64,000 nt of DNA from Acidobacteriota bacterium (GCA_019639195.1 JAHBSI010000003.1:434001-498000), one strand, 5' to 3'. Shown: positions 23,930 to 33,714, numbered from the stretch's first letter. Program-made: numbers and translations. The notes: generated from the letters alone by a model not told the origin.

Positions 23930-26257
23930 ATGAAGTCAGATCTTAACAACCGCGTTATCGCTCGAATAAATGAGAAAGTTCGCGGCACTCCAAACCGAAC
24001 TCTGAATCTCGGAAACATCGTGACCCCGGAACTTGGTTTACTTTCGCCCCAGCGGAGCGAAATAGCACCAAAAGGCGTGGGCCGGGACGCGGCCCTTATC
24101 GCCTACGCGGAACGTCTTCGAAACAGCTACCGAACGAACGAGGGAGGCTTGCGTGACGGGATGCTGAAACTTGGGCAAGCTTTTCGCGACGGCCAGACCA
24201 TCAACATCACATGTTTCTGCCGGGCGGGGGAAGGATGCCACGCCGATATCGTTAAGATTGCCATCGAAAAGCTCGGACATGGGTTAAACGGCCGTGAATC
24301 CGTTGTCGAGAGGTCTCAAAGATCCGTCGCTGAGCATACTCCAGCTTCCCGAGTAAACCCGCGAACCCAAAGAGCCATAAACGAGATCCTTTCCGTTAGT
24401 AGGTCGGAAATGCTGCTTGCGAAACTGGAAGATACTCAAGGACGCAATCGAGGCGAACATGCGTCTCACCTTAACGGCCAATCGCAATTCGCAAGAGATC
24501 TCTACGAACGTGGAGCGGTGGTTAAGGACGGGATGCTGATAACGCCGAAGGAAACCCCTTCATCCGCGCCGCCGCTTGCGATCGCGACCAATGAGTATGG
24601 GGTCAAGAGACTCTCAACTTTAGTGGGCGAATCGCGAGCCAAAGAACTCGTACCGCAAATAGTCGAGCACGGTAAGAGCATCGCTGGCTCGTCAGCCGAC
24701 CGCGACACCCAGATGAAGGTCTTCAATTGGATCTATGGAGCCCTTGAGGGCCGGAACGAACTTCTCACCTCGGACTCCAAAATCCGCAATAGCGAACCGA
24801 ACACCGAATCGAAAGACGAAAGGGTCGAACGAGTGGTTAAGGATATCTCGGGATTGGCCGAAGAGATGAGCAAACTGGAGCCGTCCGACAGGCTCGACCT
24901 GATCGATTCGCACAGCGAGCGGACCGTATTCGAGGGGCATGATAGAGAGGACGATGAACTATCCCTTGAAAAAGTGTATGAAGATGCCATTGCTCAAGAA
25001 GCCGAGACGCCATCTCTCGATCGGGATGGTAACGGGAGCGGACAACTCGAATTCGATCGGACCGAATTGGGTGACAACTCGCTTGCCCGAATGGCTTCCG
25101 AAATGTCGAAGGAGGAACTCGACAGGTGGACAGAAGTCCGTCTCCCGGCGCTCGATGAAGCTCTCGAGAGCGGAACTCCGGTCGATTCGATCCTGAGAGT
25201 TTACCAGAACGATGTGTATTACGCTGCGAAAGACGGCCCGGATGAGAAGCAGGCCGCGATCGACGATCTCAAGTTTGCATCCGCTTATATCGCGCACCAA
25301 CTGAAGCAGCCCGAATCCAGGTTGAGACATTCCAACGCACGGTACAGGGAATATGCGGTAATGCTCGAACGGGCATCCACAAGGGCCGAAGTGATCGATG
25401 CGGCATCGAAGGTCCGATTGGAGAATGCAAGGCTCGGATTTCAGTGGGAAAGTTTACCGGAGAAGGAAAAGGCAAAGACCGCCCCACCCATGACCTCGAA
25501 AGAGATGCGATTTCTCTTAACGGAAACCTCTCCACGCCATTACACATCAGAGATGACCGCAGCGAAACTTTCCTACGCGAGCGTCGGCGGCGATGCCAAG
25601 ACGAGGACAGATGCCTTGATGCGCGGTGAGATACGCCCAAGCCCGGAAGCGGCCCAGCTGATCGACAGTCTTGAATCGAGGCTCAGCAGGCGGCAGCTAA
25701 AGGACTCGATATCCGCTACAAGACATTTCCTGCAAAGCCTGAAGACGCCGAATGATGAACTACGCTACAAGAACGAATTCGATCACAGCTACGTTTATCG
25801 GAAACTGCCCGCGGCCGAAAGAGACTTCGTTTACCAGCGAGCAGTACTTCAGAAAGAAGAGTTGCAATCGAAGGTGAGCACTAGCGAACTGGATCGCCAG
25901 AAGCCGATTCAGGAATCGGTTCCGAAACCGGACGGTAAGGTCTTCGGCGAATTCCGTGACGAGTTCAAATCCGAAATACTAACGCGTATAAGGTCCGGTT
26001 CAGGCCTCGACCATCACGAACTTACCAACCGGGCCGTGGAGATACTGGATGCGAGTTTCGCAAGGAACGGCCTGGCAGCCAAAGCCGACCACGAAGCAAT
26101 GAGCATTCTAAGTCGGGAGCTCTCCGAAGGGATCGGCAAAGTTACGGTTCGACGTCCGGCATACAATAATTCTCGGAACAGCCATCCGCCAGCCGACAGA
26201 TCGACCAGAGAAACCCGTGACCGCGATAATCGATCCCAGGAGATATACATCCGCTAG
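23930..26257 (+). CDS. Large mobilisation-region protein with DUF4326-like Cys motif
   Basis: 775 residues. The first 125 residues contain a segment (FRDGQTINITCFCRAGEGCHADIVKIAIEKL) that resembles the C-terminal motif of DUF4326 (CWCSPKACHGD). The rest is long, acidic and helical with repeated Arg/Glu stretches and no known catalytic motif. It lies 87 bases after the relaxase in the same orientation and presumably acts with it. I cannot name a family for the body of the protein; residues 500-640 (KEMRFLLTETSPRHYTSEMT) are typical of the helical tails of relaxosome proteins only in composition. Confidence 0.75.
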   Translation: MKSDLNNRVIARINEKVRGTPNRTLNLGNIVTPELGLLSPQRSEIAPKGVGRDAALIAYAERLRNSYRTNEGGLRDGMLKLGQAFRDGQTINITCFCRAGEGCHADIVKIAIEKLGHGLNGRESVVERSQRSVAEHTPASRVNPRTQRAINEILSVSRSEMLLAKLEDTQGRNRGEHASHLNGQSQFARDLYERGAVVKDGMLITPKETPSSAPPLAIATNEYGVKRLSTLVGESRAKELVPQIVEHGKSIAGSSADRDTQMKVFNWIYGALEGRNELLTSDSKIRNSEPNTESKDERVERVVKDISGLAEEMSKLEPSDRLDLIDSHSERTVFEGHDREDDELSLEKVYEDAIAQEAETPSLDRDGNGSGQLEFDRTELGDNSLARMASEMSKEELDRWTEVRLPALDEALESGTPVDSILRVYQNDVYYAAKDGPDEKQAAIDDLKFASAYIAHQLKQPESRLRHSNARYREYAVMLERASTRAEVIDAASKVRLENARLGFQWESLPEKEKAKTAPPMTSKEMRFLLTETSPRHYTSEMTAAKLSYASVGGDAKTRTDALMRGEIRPSPEAAQLIDSLESRLSRRQLKDSISATRHFLQSLKTPNDELRYKNEFDHSYVYRKLPAAERDFVYQRAVLQKEELQSKVSTSELDRQKPIQESVPKPDGKVFGEFRDEFKSEILTRIRSGSGLDHHELTNRAVEILDASFARNGLAAKADHEAMSILSRELSEGIGKVTVRRPAYNNSRNSHPPADRSTRETRDRDNRSQEIYIR

Positions 26258-26657
26258 GTGGATTTCCGATTTCTCCGTCGCTAGCGGGCGTGAGAACCGG
26301 TAACGCATACGAATCAATTTTTCTCCCCTTTCCGCGAGAGTCTCAGGTCACGTCAGGGATCATATTGAGAGCCAATGCGGTCTGCATCGATCCCGCCTCC
26401 TCGCGAAAACGCCAATCTTTAACCTCCACGATCGGTTCAACGGCCCAGGATCCACGGGCGAAGCGATCAAAGACAACCGAAGCCGTCGTGCGGCCCGGAG
26501 GTTCGGCGACCGAATCAATGAACACGTCCGGCAAATTGCACGATAACGGGTATGGATGTCGAAGGTTTGCTGTGTGACAGGCGAGGCGGTCACAATATGG
26601 CCGGCATGCAAGCAGGTTAATGGCGCGTACCCGATGGCGTGATCCTCCGGAACGGAC
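26258..26657. other. Gene-poor stretch with an open minus-strand frame lacking ATG
   Basis: No standard gene is visible in these 400 bases. On the minus strand a frame stays open for about 100 codons and ends at 26343. Its translation includes INLLACRPYCDRLACHTANL and VFDRFARGSWAVEPIVEV, which looks more protein-like than chance, but it has no ATG or ribosome site. It may be a remnant of a gene formerly at the junction between the mobilisation and secretion blocks. Other frames here are also open, which lowers confidence. Confidence 0.3.
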
Positions 26658-27170
26658 TCATTTTTTTAGAAGGCTCGTTGGCTGTTCTATCAGTCCGAGT
26701 ACGTTTAATTGATTTGCTGACGGACGGAGACTCAGGCCCGTAACGTCCTCAGGCGTGAGGGCCGGTCCTTTCCACCGTCGCTGGGACTCGGGGCTTACTA
26801 CTAGACACCAGGTAGTCGCCGCCGCACGCTGCCGTCCCACGGGGATCGCCCAGAGGGTGAACTCGTGGTGACCGATCGGCGTGTAGAGATAATGGTAATT
26901 GCGGTGGGTCAGGCCGGCCCCGTCCTTTGAAAACTCGCGGGTCTCCTTTTTTTCCCATACGACGCCTTCCAGTTCTCTAAGGTCCTTCGGGAATCCGCCT
27001 CGTTTCTTGTGAAACGAGCGGAGGTCGCGGATCATTACGTCGAAAGCTTCGACCGGCGTTTCCGCGGTCCTCTGCCTCTCCGTTGCCCACAATGAATAAA
27101 CATAGAAGCCGACCACCGCTACCATAGCGACCGGCAACAGGATAAGCGTGATCTTCAGTTGTTTCTGCAT
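26658..27170 (-). CDS. Single-span, pseudopilin-like protein after virD4
   Basis: 170 residues with an N-terminal membrane segment (ITLILLPVAMVAVVGFYVYSLW) and an outside domain. The stretch IRDLRSFHKKRGGFPKDLRE resembles the helix-to-loop turn of GspG-like pseudopilins, but there is no prepilin cleavage site. It follows virD4 by six bases in the minus-strand secretion operon, so it probably belongs to the transfer apparatus. Function unknown. Confidence 0.7.
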   Translation of the reverse strand: MQKQLKITLILLPVAMVAVVGFYVYSLWATERQRTAETPVEAFDVMIRDLRSFHKKRGGFPKDLRELEGVVWEKKETREFSKDGAGLTHRNYHYLYTPIGHHEFTLWAIPVGRQRAAATTWCLVVSPESQRRWKGPALTPEDVTGLSLRPSANQLNVLGLIEQPTSLLKK

Positions 27171-27176
27171 TGGAAT

Positions 27177-29180
27177 TTATGCTGCTCCCCGCACCATCTG
27201 TGTTTTTTGTTCGTACTGCCGTGCCAGGAACAGCCGTGTGTGACCGACAAGATCGTTGAGATTTGGCGTGTAGGGGCGGCGGGTTTCCGCTTCGGATTTG
27301 GGCACCTCCGTCGTGGCCGAGTGCTTGACCACGGATGGAAGCTTTTCGTTGGAATAGAGACGCTCTACTTCGCCCGACACACTGTCCACTACAACCTGTT
27401 CTTGTTCGTTATTAGGTTCCGTAACCGCCTTCGGCATCGCCGCCGTCAATAAGAATGCCGGGTCGATATCTTGAAGGTGAACCTCTCGCGGCGAGCCTTT
27501 CCGTTCAGCCGCGTGAGCGTTCTTCAGCACCGCATATGGAGGATAGGCCGCCCGGATCGGCGGGGCGGTATCGCTGACCATGAGCACTTCCGAGTGCCTG
27601 GCTATCTGCCTTATCTCCGAAGCGTGCATAAGAGCGCGTCGCTGTTCCGCGTATCTGGTATTGTCGTGTTTCTTTCCAGGATAGTCCTGAAACGTTTTTG
27701 AGAATATCGTGGTATCGCCGAGCTGCTTCGAAGCGTATTCGGCGGTCACGTCGTCTAGACCGGGGAGGAAGATCTTCGTCATAACGGTTCCCAGAATCGC
27801 ATTAGCACGTTCCCGCCCGTACTGGTCGTACATCTGCGGAAGGTCCTGGTATCCGAGCCCCAAGCCCACACCGCGTCCGCGCCCGATCCCCGATATGCGC
27901 TTCACTTCGGCCACGTTAAGCTGGTACGCCTCGTCGATGAGGACGAAGCAGGGATGTTCGGGCTCGTTCAGACCATCCAGCCGCATTTCCATTACGGCTT
28001 GCCCAAGGAATGTTGCGATGAACTCTTTATAGATATCGGCGGCTCCTTCGGAGACGACGAGATAAATGGCTGTTCCGGGTTTGCGAAGATTCGAGAAATC
28101 GATATTCCTGCAGCCCGCTTCTATCTCTTCCGCCATCGGCGGCATTGTGACCATTCGAGCCGGTGCCAACGTGAAAGGACGGAGCTTATTGTAAAGTCCG
28201 ATCAGGATCGATCCTCGAGTTTGGATCGGAGCCTGTCGGAACGCTAAGTATGCCTGCTTAGCGTATAGGCTTGGCGAGTTTTCCATTGCGTGAGCGAAAG
28301 CGTCGTTGCCGTCTTCGCCCAGCGAGATCAGGAAGTCTGCGGCAAAAGCGGGAATCGCTTTTTCTCGATAGACCTCAGCGATGTGCAGGAGGATCGCGGT
28401 GAGCGCGATCTGTTCCGCATCACCCCAGAACGGATCTGCGTTTGTTTTACGGCGGCTTTCGATACCGATCATCATCCCAGCTACCTGACAGGCAAAAGCG
28501 GGATCGTTCCGGCATTTCGGGATAAAGTTCCAACGATCGCTCCTACCTGGGTCGTTGAGATCCAAACGGAACACCCTTTTAGCGGTTCCGGCGGTCTGAG
28601 TAAAAAGCTCTCCCTTCGGGTCGTACACGAGGCATGACGATCGCCCCAGGATCGCGCGGATCATCGAGATGAAAAATGTTTTCGACTTTCCGGAGCCGGT
28701 CGGCCCGAACATGACAAAATGCCGGAGCCATTGGCTCGGAGGAAGAAAGATGTCCCTGCCGCCGAATGCCTTCGCGATCGGCAAAGCATTGACGGGCAAG
28801 GGCAGCCCGCGAACGCGGTTCATCAGGCCGCAGCGGATAAGGTCTTTCACCTTCGCCCAGCGAGCCGAACCATGAGCCGTACTCATTCTTCTTACGCGAT
28901 ATGGGGAAAGCTCGTCATAAGCATCCGAAAGCCCCGCGCAGACGCCGCAAAGCGCCATTGCCCAGAAGGCCAGGTTGATCAGTCCCGGTTGATCAAAAAG
29001 CCATCCCGCAAAAAGGAACAAGCCTGCGTCTATCAGGCCGAGGCAGATATAGAACCCGCCCTTTCCGACATCGACGACCCAGTGCCAGAACGCGTTGTAC
29101 GAGGGCAAATACTGCTCGTTAGCCTTGCGCGGGATGCCATATGACGCATCAAATCGTTCTATCCGTTCACGTGCAAACAT
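27177..29180 (-). CDS. virD4: Type IV coupling protein VirD4/TraG
   Basis: 667 residues. Two to three membrane segments near the N-terminus (residues 35-100), then the ATPase domain: Walker A HFVMFGPTGSGKSKTFFISM (about 150), Walker B PCFVLIDEAYQLNV (about 413) and FLPGLDDVTAEYASKQLGDT towards the C-terminus. It is a hexameric inner-membrane ATPase that brings the relaxase-DNA complex to the secretion channel. It sits last but one in the minus-strand operon, 5 bases after a membrane protein gene. The C-terminus (residues 580-667) is acidic and variable, as expected for the substrate-specific part. Confidence 0.95.
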   Translation of the reverse strand: MFARERIERFDASYGIPRKANEQYLPSYNAFWHWVVDVGKGGFYICLGLIDAGLFLFAGWLFDQPGLINLAFWAMALCGVCAGLSDAYDELSPYRVRRMSTAHGSARWAKVKDLIRCGLMNRVRGLPLPVNALPIAKAFGGRDIFLPPSQWLRHFVMFGPTGSGKSKTFFISMIRAILGRSSCLVYDPKGELFTQTAGTAKRVFRLDLNDPGRSDRWNFIPKCRNDPAFACQVAGMMIGIESRRKTNADPFWGDAEQIALTAILLHIAEVYREKAIPAFAADFLISLGEDGNDAFAHAMENSPSLYAKQAYLAFRQAPIQTRGSILIGLYNKLRPFTLAPARMVTMPPMAEEIEAGCRNIDFSNLRKPGTAIYLVVSEGAADIYKEFIATFLGQAVMEMRLDGLNEPEHPCFVLIDEAYQLNVAEVKRISGIGRGRGVGLGLGYQDLPQMYDQYGRERANAILGTVMTKIFLPGLDDVTAEYASKQLGDTTIFSKTFQDYPGKKHDNTRYAEQRRALMHASEIRQIARHSEVLMVSDTAPPIRAAYPPYAVLKNAHAAERKGSPREVHLQDIDPAFLLTAAMPKAVTEPNNEQEQVVVDSVSGEVERLYSNEKLPSVVKHSATTEVPKSEAETRRPYTPNLNDLVGHTRLFLARQYEQKTQMVRGAA

Positions 29181-29185
29181 ATCTT

Positions 29186-29962
29186 CTACCGACCTTGATT
29201 TTGAGAGTTAAGCCATTCGTTCTGTTCACGAAGATCTCGAATAACCGTCTCATTTAACGGCATTGCTTCACCTCGCCAATGCCTTATCTTCCAGCCGGCG
29301 GCCGTTATTTGTTCACTGGTGCTGAACGGAGTCGGTAGTTGCACAGGATTCTGTGCCTCGAAATACATCACCGAGTTTGCTTCAGTCGGCGGCAAGGGAA
29401 AACGAAAAAGAACCGCGGGCCCTCCGGCGTTGTTAATAGGCAACGAAAGGATCTCGAAAGAAAAGGGCTCAACCTGATAGTTCAGTTTCAGTTCACTCAA
29501 GGGCGAGCGAAGCGCCCCGTCTTTGATCTCGATGCCGGGAGGAAGGAGCGAGCGTTTTTGAAGCCCTGTGAGTATTTCGCTGACTGTCGCGGGGAATTTG
29601 CCATTTACTCGAAACTCGTCGAACGAGGCCAGTGAAATCGCCATCAACAAAGCTCCTGATTCTCGAAGCCTCACTGCCGTTTCGTAAACTTCACCGGAAA
29701 GCACGGGTTTTACAGGCTCTGCCACCAAAGTGCCTGACCCATGGGTTTGTTCCGAAGCCGTTTCGACGAATTTCAGCTGTGCAGGGTCTTGATCGCTGGA
29801 GTACGCCCTGGCACCCAGATACACAAGGAAAGCGAGAAGAGCCGTACAAAGCGCGCGGTAGAGTCTGAACTTCCCCCAATAATGGAAAAAGCGATCTATC
29901 CGTTCGCGCCTGGTGTTGTTTTTGGATTCTGCCTGTTCTGTTTCTTGTTTACTTGAATTCAT
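29186..29962 (-). CDS. Single-span membrane protein between AAA+ and virD4
   Basis: 258 residues. A basic N-terminus (ERIDRFFHYWGKFRLYRALC) leads to one membrane helix (ALCTALLAFLVYLGARAY), then an outside domain. The stretch LLMAISLASFDEFRVNGKFP resembles pseudopilin-like folds and parallels the small protein after virD4. ATG at 29962 is used because a longer form would overlap the AAA+ gene. Position inside the operon points to a structural or regulatory part of the transfer machine. No family recognised. Confidence 0.75.
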   Translation of the reverse strand: MNSSKQETEQAESKNNTRRERIDRFFHYWGKFRLYRALCTALLAFLVYLGARAYSSDQDPAQLKFVETASEQTHGSGTLVAEPVKPVLSGEVYETAVRLRESGALLMAISLASFDEFRVNGKFPATVSEILTGLQKRSLLPPGIEIKDGALRSPLSELKLNYQVEPFSFEILSLPINNAGGPAVLFRFPLPPTEANSVMYFEAQNPVQLPTPFSTSEQITAAGWKIRHWRGEAMPLNETVIRDLREQNEWLNSQNQGR

Positions 29963-29969
29963 AACATTT

Positions 29970-31046
29970 CTAAACTGCGAGATCCCATTTCGCAGCCCAC
30001 TCGGAGTCCCTTGCGGCAAGGCAGCGATCTATGACCGGGTTAAATGCATTCGTCATCGCAAGCAGGTAGTCGAGCTGCAAACCGAGAAGTTCGCGAGCGT
30101 CGCCGGTTTTTACGAAGTAGCAGAAGAATCGGGACAGGCCGCGATGATCGAGCGACTCGACGGAATCCCTCACGAACGCACCGGCGACATCGATGGACTC
30201 GCGGATGCTGGGATGATCTTCCATGCCAGCGATCCCGCGTACCGCGTCGAGCAGCTTTATTGAGAGAGCGAGCTGAGCGGATGACGCTTTCGGGTTTCGC
30301 GCCCGTAGTATCTCCAGTTCCTTTTCAAGCGTCGGATTACTGAACCGAGTGTAGATGTGCCGTGAGATGAAAGGACCGCTCAGCTTGTGGCGAAGATCGT
30401 TCGACGTAGTTATGACTATCGGACGTGATTCCCAATCGGCAACTCCGATGCATCCATTTTCATATCGAGGAATGTATATCAGCCCTCGTTCAAGTGGCAT
30501 TAGCAATGAATCTTCAATACTTGCGCCAAACTTGTCGCTTTCATCCAGCAATAAGACTGGCGGCGGATTTCTTGGTGCGGACTGCGCGGCCTTTGCAGCA
30601 AGATCGTACGCCAAGGCAACCTCACCCAAGACGAGGAACTGTCTTTGCCATTTCATCTTTCGTGCCGTTTCGAGAAGCTCCACTTGCTCGCTCGCAGGAA
30701 GTTCCTTTGCGAGCGCAAGATTCTCGCGCATCCACACTTCCTGCTCTTCGCGGTCCCAGTCATAAAGGATCTCCTCCTGCTTTAGGCCATCGCGCCCCGA
30801 CACGACGCACATCGTCAGGTTGCAGGCCGAGGCGACGGCTTCAGGGAAGGCGGTCTTGCCGCTCCCTCTTGTCCCGGATACTAGCCACGCACGGCCCGAC
30901 TTCAGGCTCTCGCAGAAATCCCCGAACACCTGTTCACCGGGCACGTAACCGGTCCCGCAGAGCAGTCCGTATAGCTCGCGTTCGCTCCCGTTTCTTACGA
31001 GACGCCGTGGATCGATCTGCGGCCGGTCCGGATCGTGAGGGATCAT
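29970..31046 (-). CDS. MoxR-like AAA+ ATPase in the secretion operon
   Basis: 358 residues. Walker A is WLVSGTRGSGKTAFPEAVAS, Walker B is PVLLLDESDKFGASIEDSLL, sensor 1 is RPIVITTSNDLRHKLSGPFI, and an arginine-finger region RHIYTRFSNP follows. The layout is that of MoxR/AAA_5 chaperone-like ATPases rather than the RecA-like VirB11. The start (31046) overlaps the virB10 stop by four bases. No VirB11 is present in the window, so this protein may take over part of the energising or assembly role; that is inference. Confidence 0.88.
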   Translation of the reverse strand: MIPHDPDRPQIDPRRLVRNGSERELYGLLCGTGYVPGEQVFGDFCESLKSGRAWLVSGTRGSGKTAFPEAVASACNLTMCVVSGRDGLKQEEILYDWDREEQEVWMRENLALAKELPASEQVELLETARKMKWQRQFLVLGEVALAYDLAAKAAQSAPRNPPPVLLLDESDKFGASIEDSLLMPLERGLIYIPRYENGCIGVADWESRPIVITTSNDLRHKLSGPFISRHIYTRFSNPTLEKELEILRARNPKASSAQLALSIKLLDAVRGIAGMEDHPSIRESIDVAGAFVRDSVESLDHRGLSRFFCYFVKTGDARELLGLQLDYLLAMTNAFNPVIDRCLAARDSEWAAKWDLAV

Positions 31047-32407
31047 TCCTTTCGCGCCTCCTTTGTCGGTTGGCTTGTCGTAGCCGCAGAGTTCTCTGGC
31101 AGGCCCGTCACGAGGACATAGCCGTTCGCGCCAGCGGGAACCTCCAGGAAGCTGTCCTCCCGCTCGTTCTTCAGGAACGCACCGGACAGATCCTCCGTCG
31201 TCGACCCGGTACCCCGACGCAACGGCTCCGAAAGGATCACGGTGCTTCCGGACCGGATCGCTCCGACCGAACCGAGGACCGAAGCGGCAGTCTCCTTCAT
31301 TCCGCGAAAGAATCGGGCCCACTGCGACGTTAGATTTCGTCGCTTGCCTTCGATCCCCGAGGCGCCGTCGCGGCCGAGAAGTTCTCCGCTGAACTTCACA
31401 AGCACACCGGAAACCGGATCTATGAGGCCAACTACGGTTACGAAAGCCCTGACGGATTCACCGCCACGGACATTTCCGACAATCATTGTTCCGGCAGGAT
31501 AGGAGTATCCTTTTCCTTCGACAGGACGGGTCAGCTCCATTCGCACGAATCCGCCCGAGTTGCGAAGCGTATAGATTGAGCCGATGAGACGGACAGGCAG
31601 CATCGTTCCGAAAGGTATTTCAACGCGCGAAGTTGTCGGAGCCGGTGTCGGTTTCGGGTGTTCGAATTCAGGTCTTCCCGTTTTTTCGTCTTTCGCGGAA
31701 GGGTTCGTGGTTATTCCGAAGAAAAGAGATCGACCCCGAGCATCGTCCGAATTGGTAACTTTCGACGCAGGCACGCTTCGAGTCCCAATCTCGGCGGTAA
31801 CGGATCTTGAAGGGTCAGACGAACTCAGGTTGCTTGCCGGAATCTGGTTGGTTAACGGAAAGGGATATGACTCTTTTTCCCCGATCGATGCCTTCGTAGC
31901 TTGGTCGGCGGCGCCGGTCTTTGGAGAGATATCATCAACATCTCCCTTGCCAGTGGGAGTCCCGGTTTGAATAATGTCTACCGGAACGACCGAACCATCC
32001 GGATTCACTGCACTGACAGGGGCCGACGACGGAGGAGCGACCATACTGAGAGCCATCTTCAGCTTCTCATCTTCAGTTGCGGGTGCAGAAGTTTGGGTGT
32101 TTTTTGGTCCACTTCTGTTTATCGCATCCGTCTTCGGTGAGGGAAACCATCCCATACCGAAGAACCAGGCGATACCGACGACCAGAAGGCAAAGAAAAAC
32201 CGCGAACGCAGCAAAGGTCCTGACCACCTGCCAGCGGCGTTTGTGTGGTTTGGCAACCTGCTCTTCAATTTCAGCATTATCTTCGTCAGTTGTGTCTTCA
32301 AGTTCGTCCGAAGAGTTTTCAAGCAGCAACTTTTCTCTCGCATCGTCGTCCTCGAAACCTGGCAATGCTGTTGGTACGTCGGCTGAATCAAGTGTCATCT
32401 TCTCCAT
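31043..32407 (-). CDS. virB10: VirB10/TrbI-like channel protein
   Basis: 454 residues. A cytoplasmic acidic tail of about 60 residues, one membrane helix (VVRTFAAFAVFLCLLVVGIAWF), a proline- and serine-rich periplasmic linker, then the TrbI-type domain: VEIPFGTMLPVRLIGSIYTL, GKGYSYPAGTMIVGNVRGGE and VVGLIDPVSGVLVKFSGELL. VirB10 spans both membranes and gates the channel in response to VirD4/VirB11 energy. It is 9 bases after the VirB9-like gene. The C-terminal antenna part is shorter than in well-studied VirB10. Confidence 0.88.
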   Translation of the reverse strand: MEKMTLDSADVPTALPGFEDDDAREKLLLENSSDELEDTTDEDNAEIEEQVAKPHKRRWQVVRTFAAFAVFLCLLVVGIAWFFGMGWFPSPKTDAINRSGPKNTQTSAPATEDEKLKMALSMVAPPSSAPVSAVNPDGSVVPVDIIQTGTPTGKGDVDDISPKTGAADQATKASIGEKESYPFPLTNQIPASNLSSSDPSRSVTAEIGTRSVPASKVTNSDDARGRSLFFGITTNPSAKDEKTGRPEFEHPKPTPAPTTSRVEIPFGTMLPVRLIGSIYTLRNSGGFVRMELTRPVEGKGYSYPAGTMIVGNVRGGESVRAFVTVVGLIDPVSGVLVKFSGELLGRDGASGIEGKRRNLTSQWARFFRGMKETAASVLGSVGAIRSGSTVILSEPLRRGTGSTTEDLSGAFLKNEREDSFLEVPAGANGYVLVTGLPENSAATTSQPTKEARKE

Positions 32408-32416
32408 TGGTGTTTC

Positions 32417-33682
32417 CTACTCCTTTCCTTTTGGATCGCCGAGACTTGAGGCGATCGGCGCATCGGCGGCTTCACGGTGTGCGACCAGGATGCGGACATT
32501 CTGATTAGTACCGAGAATCGGAGCCTTGTAGACGAGGGCGTAGTACGCGGTCGAACCGGGCTGCACAAGTCCTTCCAGAGTTGTCGACTCAACGTATTGA
32601 GCTGCAACCCGTGTGGTCTGAATGCTGTTTCCACTTGTGTCGGTTGTTTGGACCTGAAGCTCCGGCATACCCGGCACAAGTCTTAGGTTTGAGGCGGTGA
32701 TGTTGCGCACCGCGACCACTACGAGCCGCATTTCCGGATCAAGCTCCGTGATGGGCGATACCGCGAGTTCAAGGCCGTGCTGCGGTTTCGACCATGAGCC
32801 AAAATTTTTCTTCGGCTCCCTCAAAGACTCGGCGAGCTTTTTGTTGGCAAGTGAGGATATCTCATCGTCTGTCTTCTTCTTGTCCGCGCCTTTACCGCGA
32901 GCGTTTCTCGAGTTTCCAAGATTTGCGTACGCGGAATTTATCGGATGACTTCTTTCACGAGGCGTTTCACCTGAGTTCATCGGTTCAACGGCTAGAGATG
33001 ATCCAACGAGCTTTGAGACTGCCCGTGAGTTCATGGGAACAGGCAAATTGCTCTCCCTGCCGAGATCGTAAGCAAGCCCCGCCGTTCGCCTCGCTGCGAT
33101 CACGGCCTCCCGGTCGTATGTAATAACACACCGATGGGCGTTCTTTCTAAGATCGGCAACCGGCACAAACTCAAGTATGAGAACCAGTCCGGAACGCATT
33201 TGAAGACTTATCGCGGCAGCCGCAGTGCCGTCGCGCGAGGGCAGGAACGATTCTCCCGGATATACGGTGATCGACCTGTCGGTCTCTTTCGTAGGAGATT
33301 GAAAGACTGAGGCGAGTTTCGGGTTCCCCTCGTGAATGTAGTAGATGCCGTCCGAGGCCGGAAACTCCACTATCGAGACTGCGTTTTGAGCGAGACCAAG
33401 CCGTATCACGGTCGGCTGTTTTGGGTTGACCGTCACCCTGGCCTCGCCCGAGAGGTACTCAGGTTCAGCCAGATTGACGATCGAGACCGGCGTCGACTGC
33501 GGAGACAGGAGTAGTTTCGCAGGGATTTCGGCGGCCGGTCGGGAATCGGATTTCTGCGGTCGTTTCTTGACCGTTTTTGATTTAATCGGCCTCGGTTGTG
33601 CCTGGGCTGCGATCTCGGGCAAGCCAAGAAAGATAAGTGCCGGAAGAAAGGCAAGAACGAGTTTTGATACTTGAATGTTCAT
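32417..33682 (-). CDS. virB9: VirB9/TrbG-like periplasmic channel protein
   Basis: 421 residues. Signal peptide (KLVLAFLPALIFLGLPEIAAQA), a polar linker, then a beta-rich domain with GEARVTVNPKQPTVIRLGLA and SIVEFPASDGIYYIHEGNP, matching the N-terminal VirB9/TrbG pattern. A second beta domain near the end (MRLVVVAVRNITASNLRLVP, YYALVYKAP) would be the outer-membrane-proximal part. Gene order VirB8-VirB9-VirB10 supports the call. No clear VirB7 lipoprotein gene was found beside it. Confidence 0.75.
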   Translation of the reverse strand: MNIQVSKLVLAFLPALIFLGLPEIAAQAQPRPIKSKTVKKRPQKSDSRPAAEIPAKLLLSPQSTPVSIVNLAEPEYLSGEARVTVNPKQPTVIRLGLAQNAVSIVEFPASDGIYYIHEGNPKLASVFQSPTKETDRSITVYPGESFLPSRDGTAAAAISLQMRSGLVLILEFVPVADLRKNAHRCVITYDREAVIAARRTAGLAYDLGRESNLPVPMNSRAVSKLVGSSLAVEPMNSGETPRERSHPINSAYANLGNSRNARGKGADKKKTDDEISSLANKKLAESLREPKKNFGSWSKPQHGLELAVSPITELDPEMRLVVVAVRNITASNLRLVPGMPELQVQTTDTSGNSIQTTRVAAQYVESTTLEGLVQPGSTAYYALVYKAPILGTNQNVRILVAHREAADAPIASSLGDPKGKE

Positions 33683-33714
33683 AAGATTGATAAGCTGTAT
33701 TTCTTGTGGATGGA

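Noticed and set aside
30425-31333. 302-codon plus-strand frame opposite the AAA+ and VirB10 genes
   Set aside because: Arg/Ser/Pro-rich translation without fold pattern; the opposite strand encodes recognised domains.
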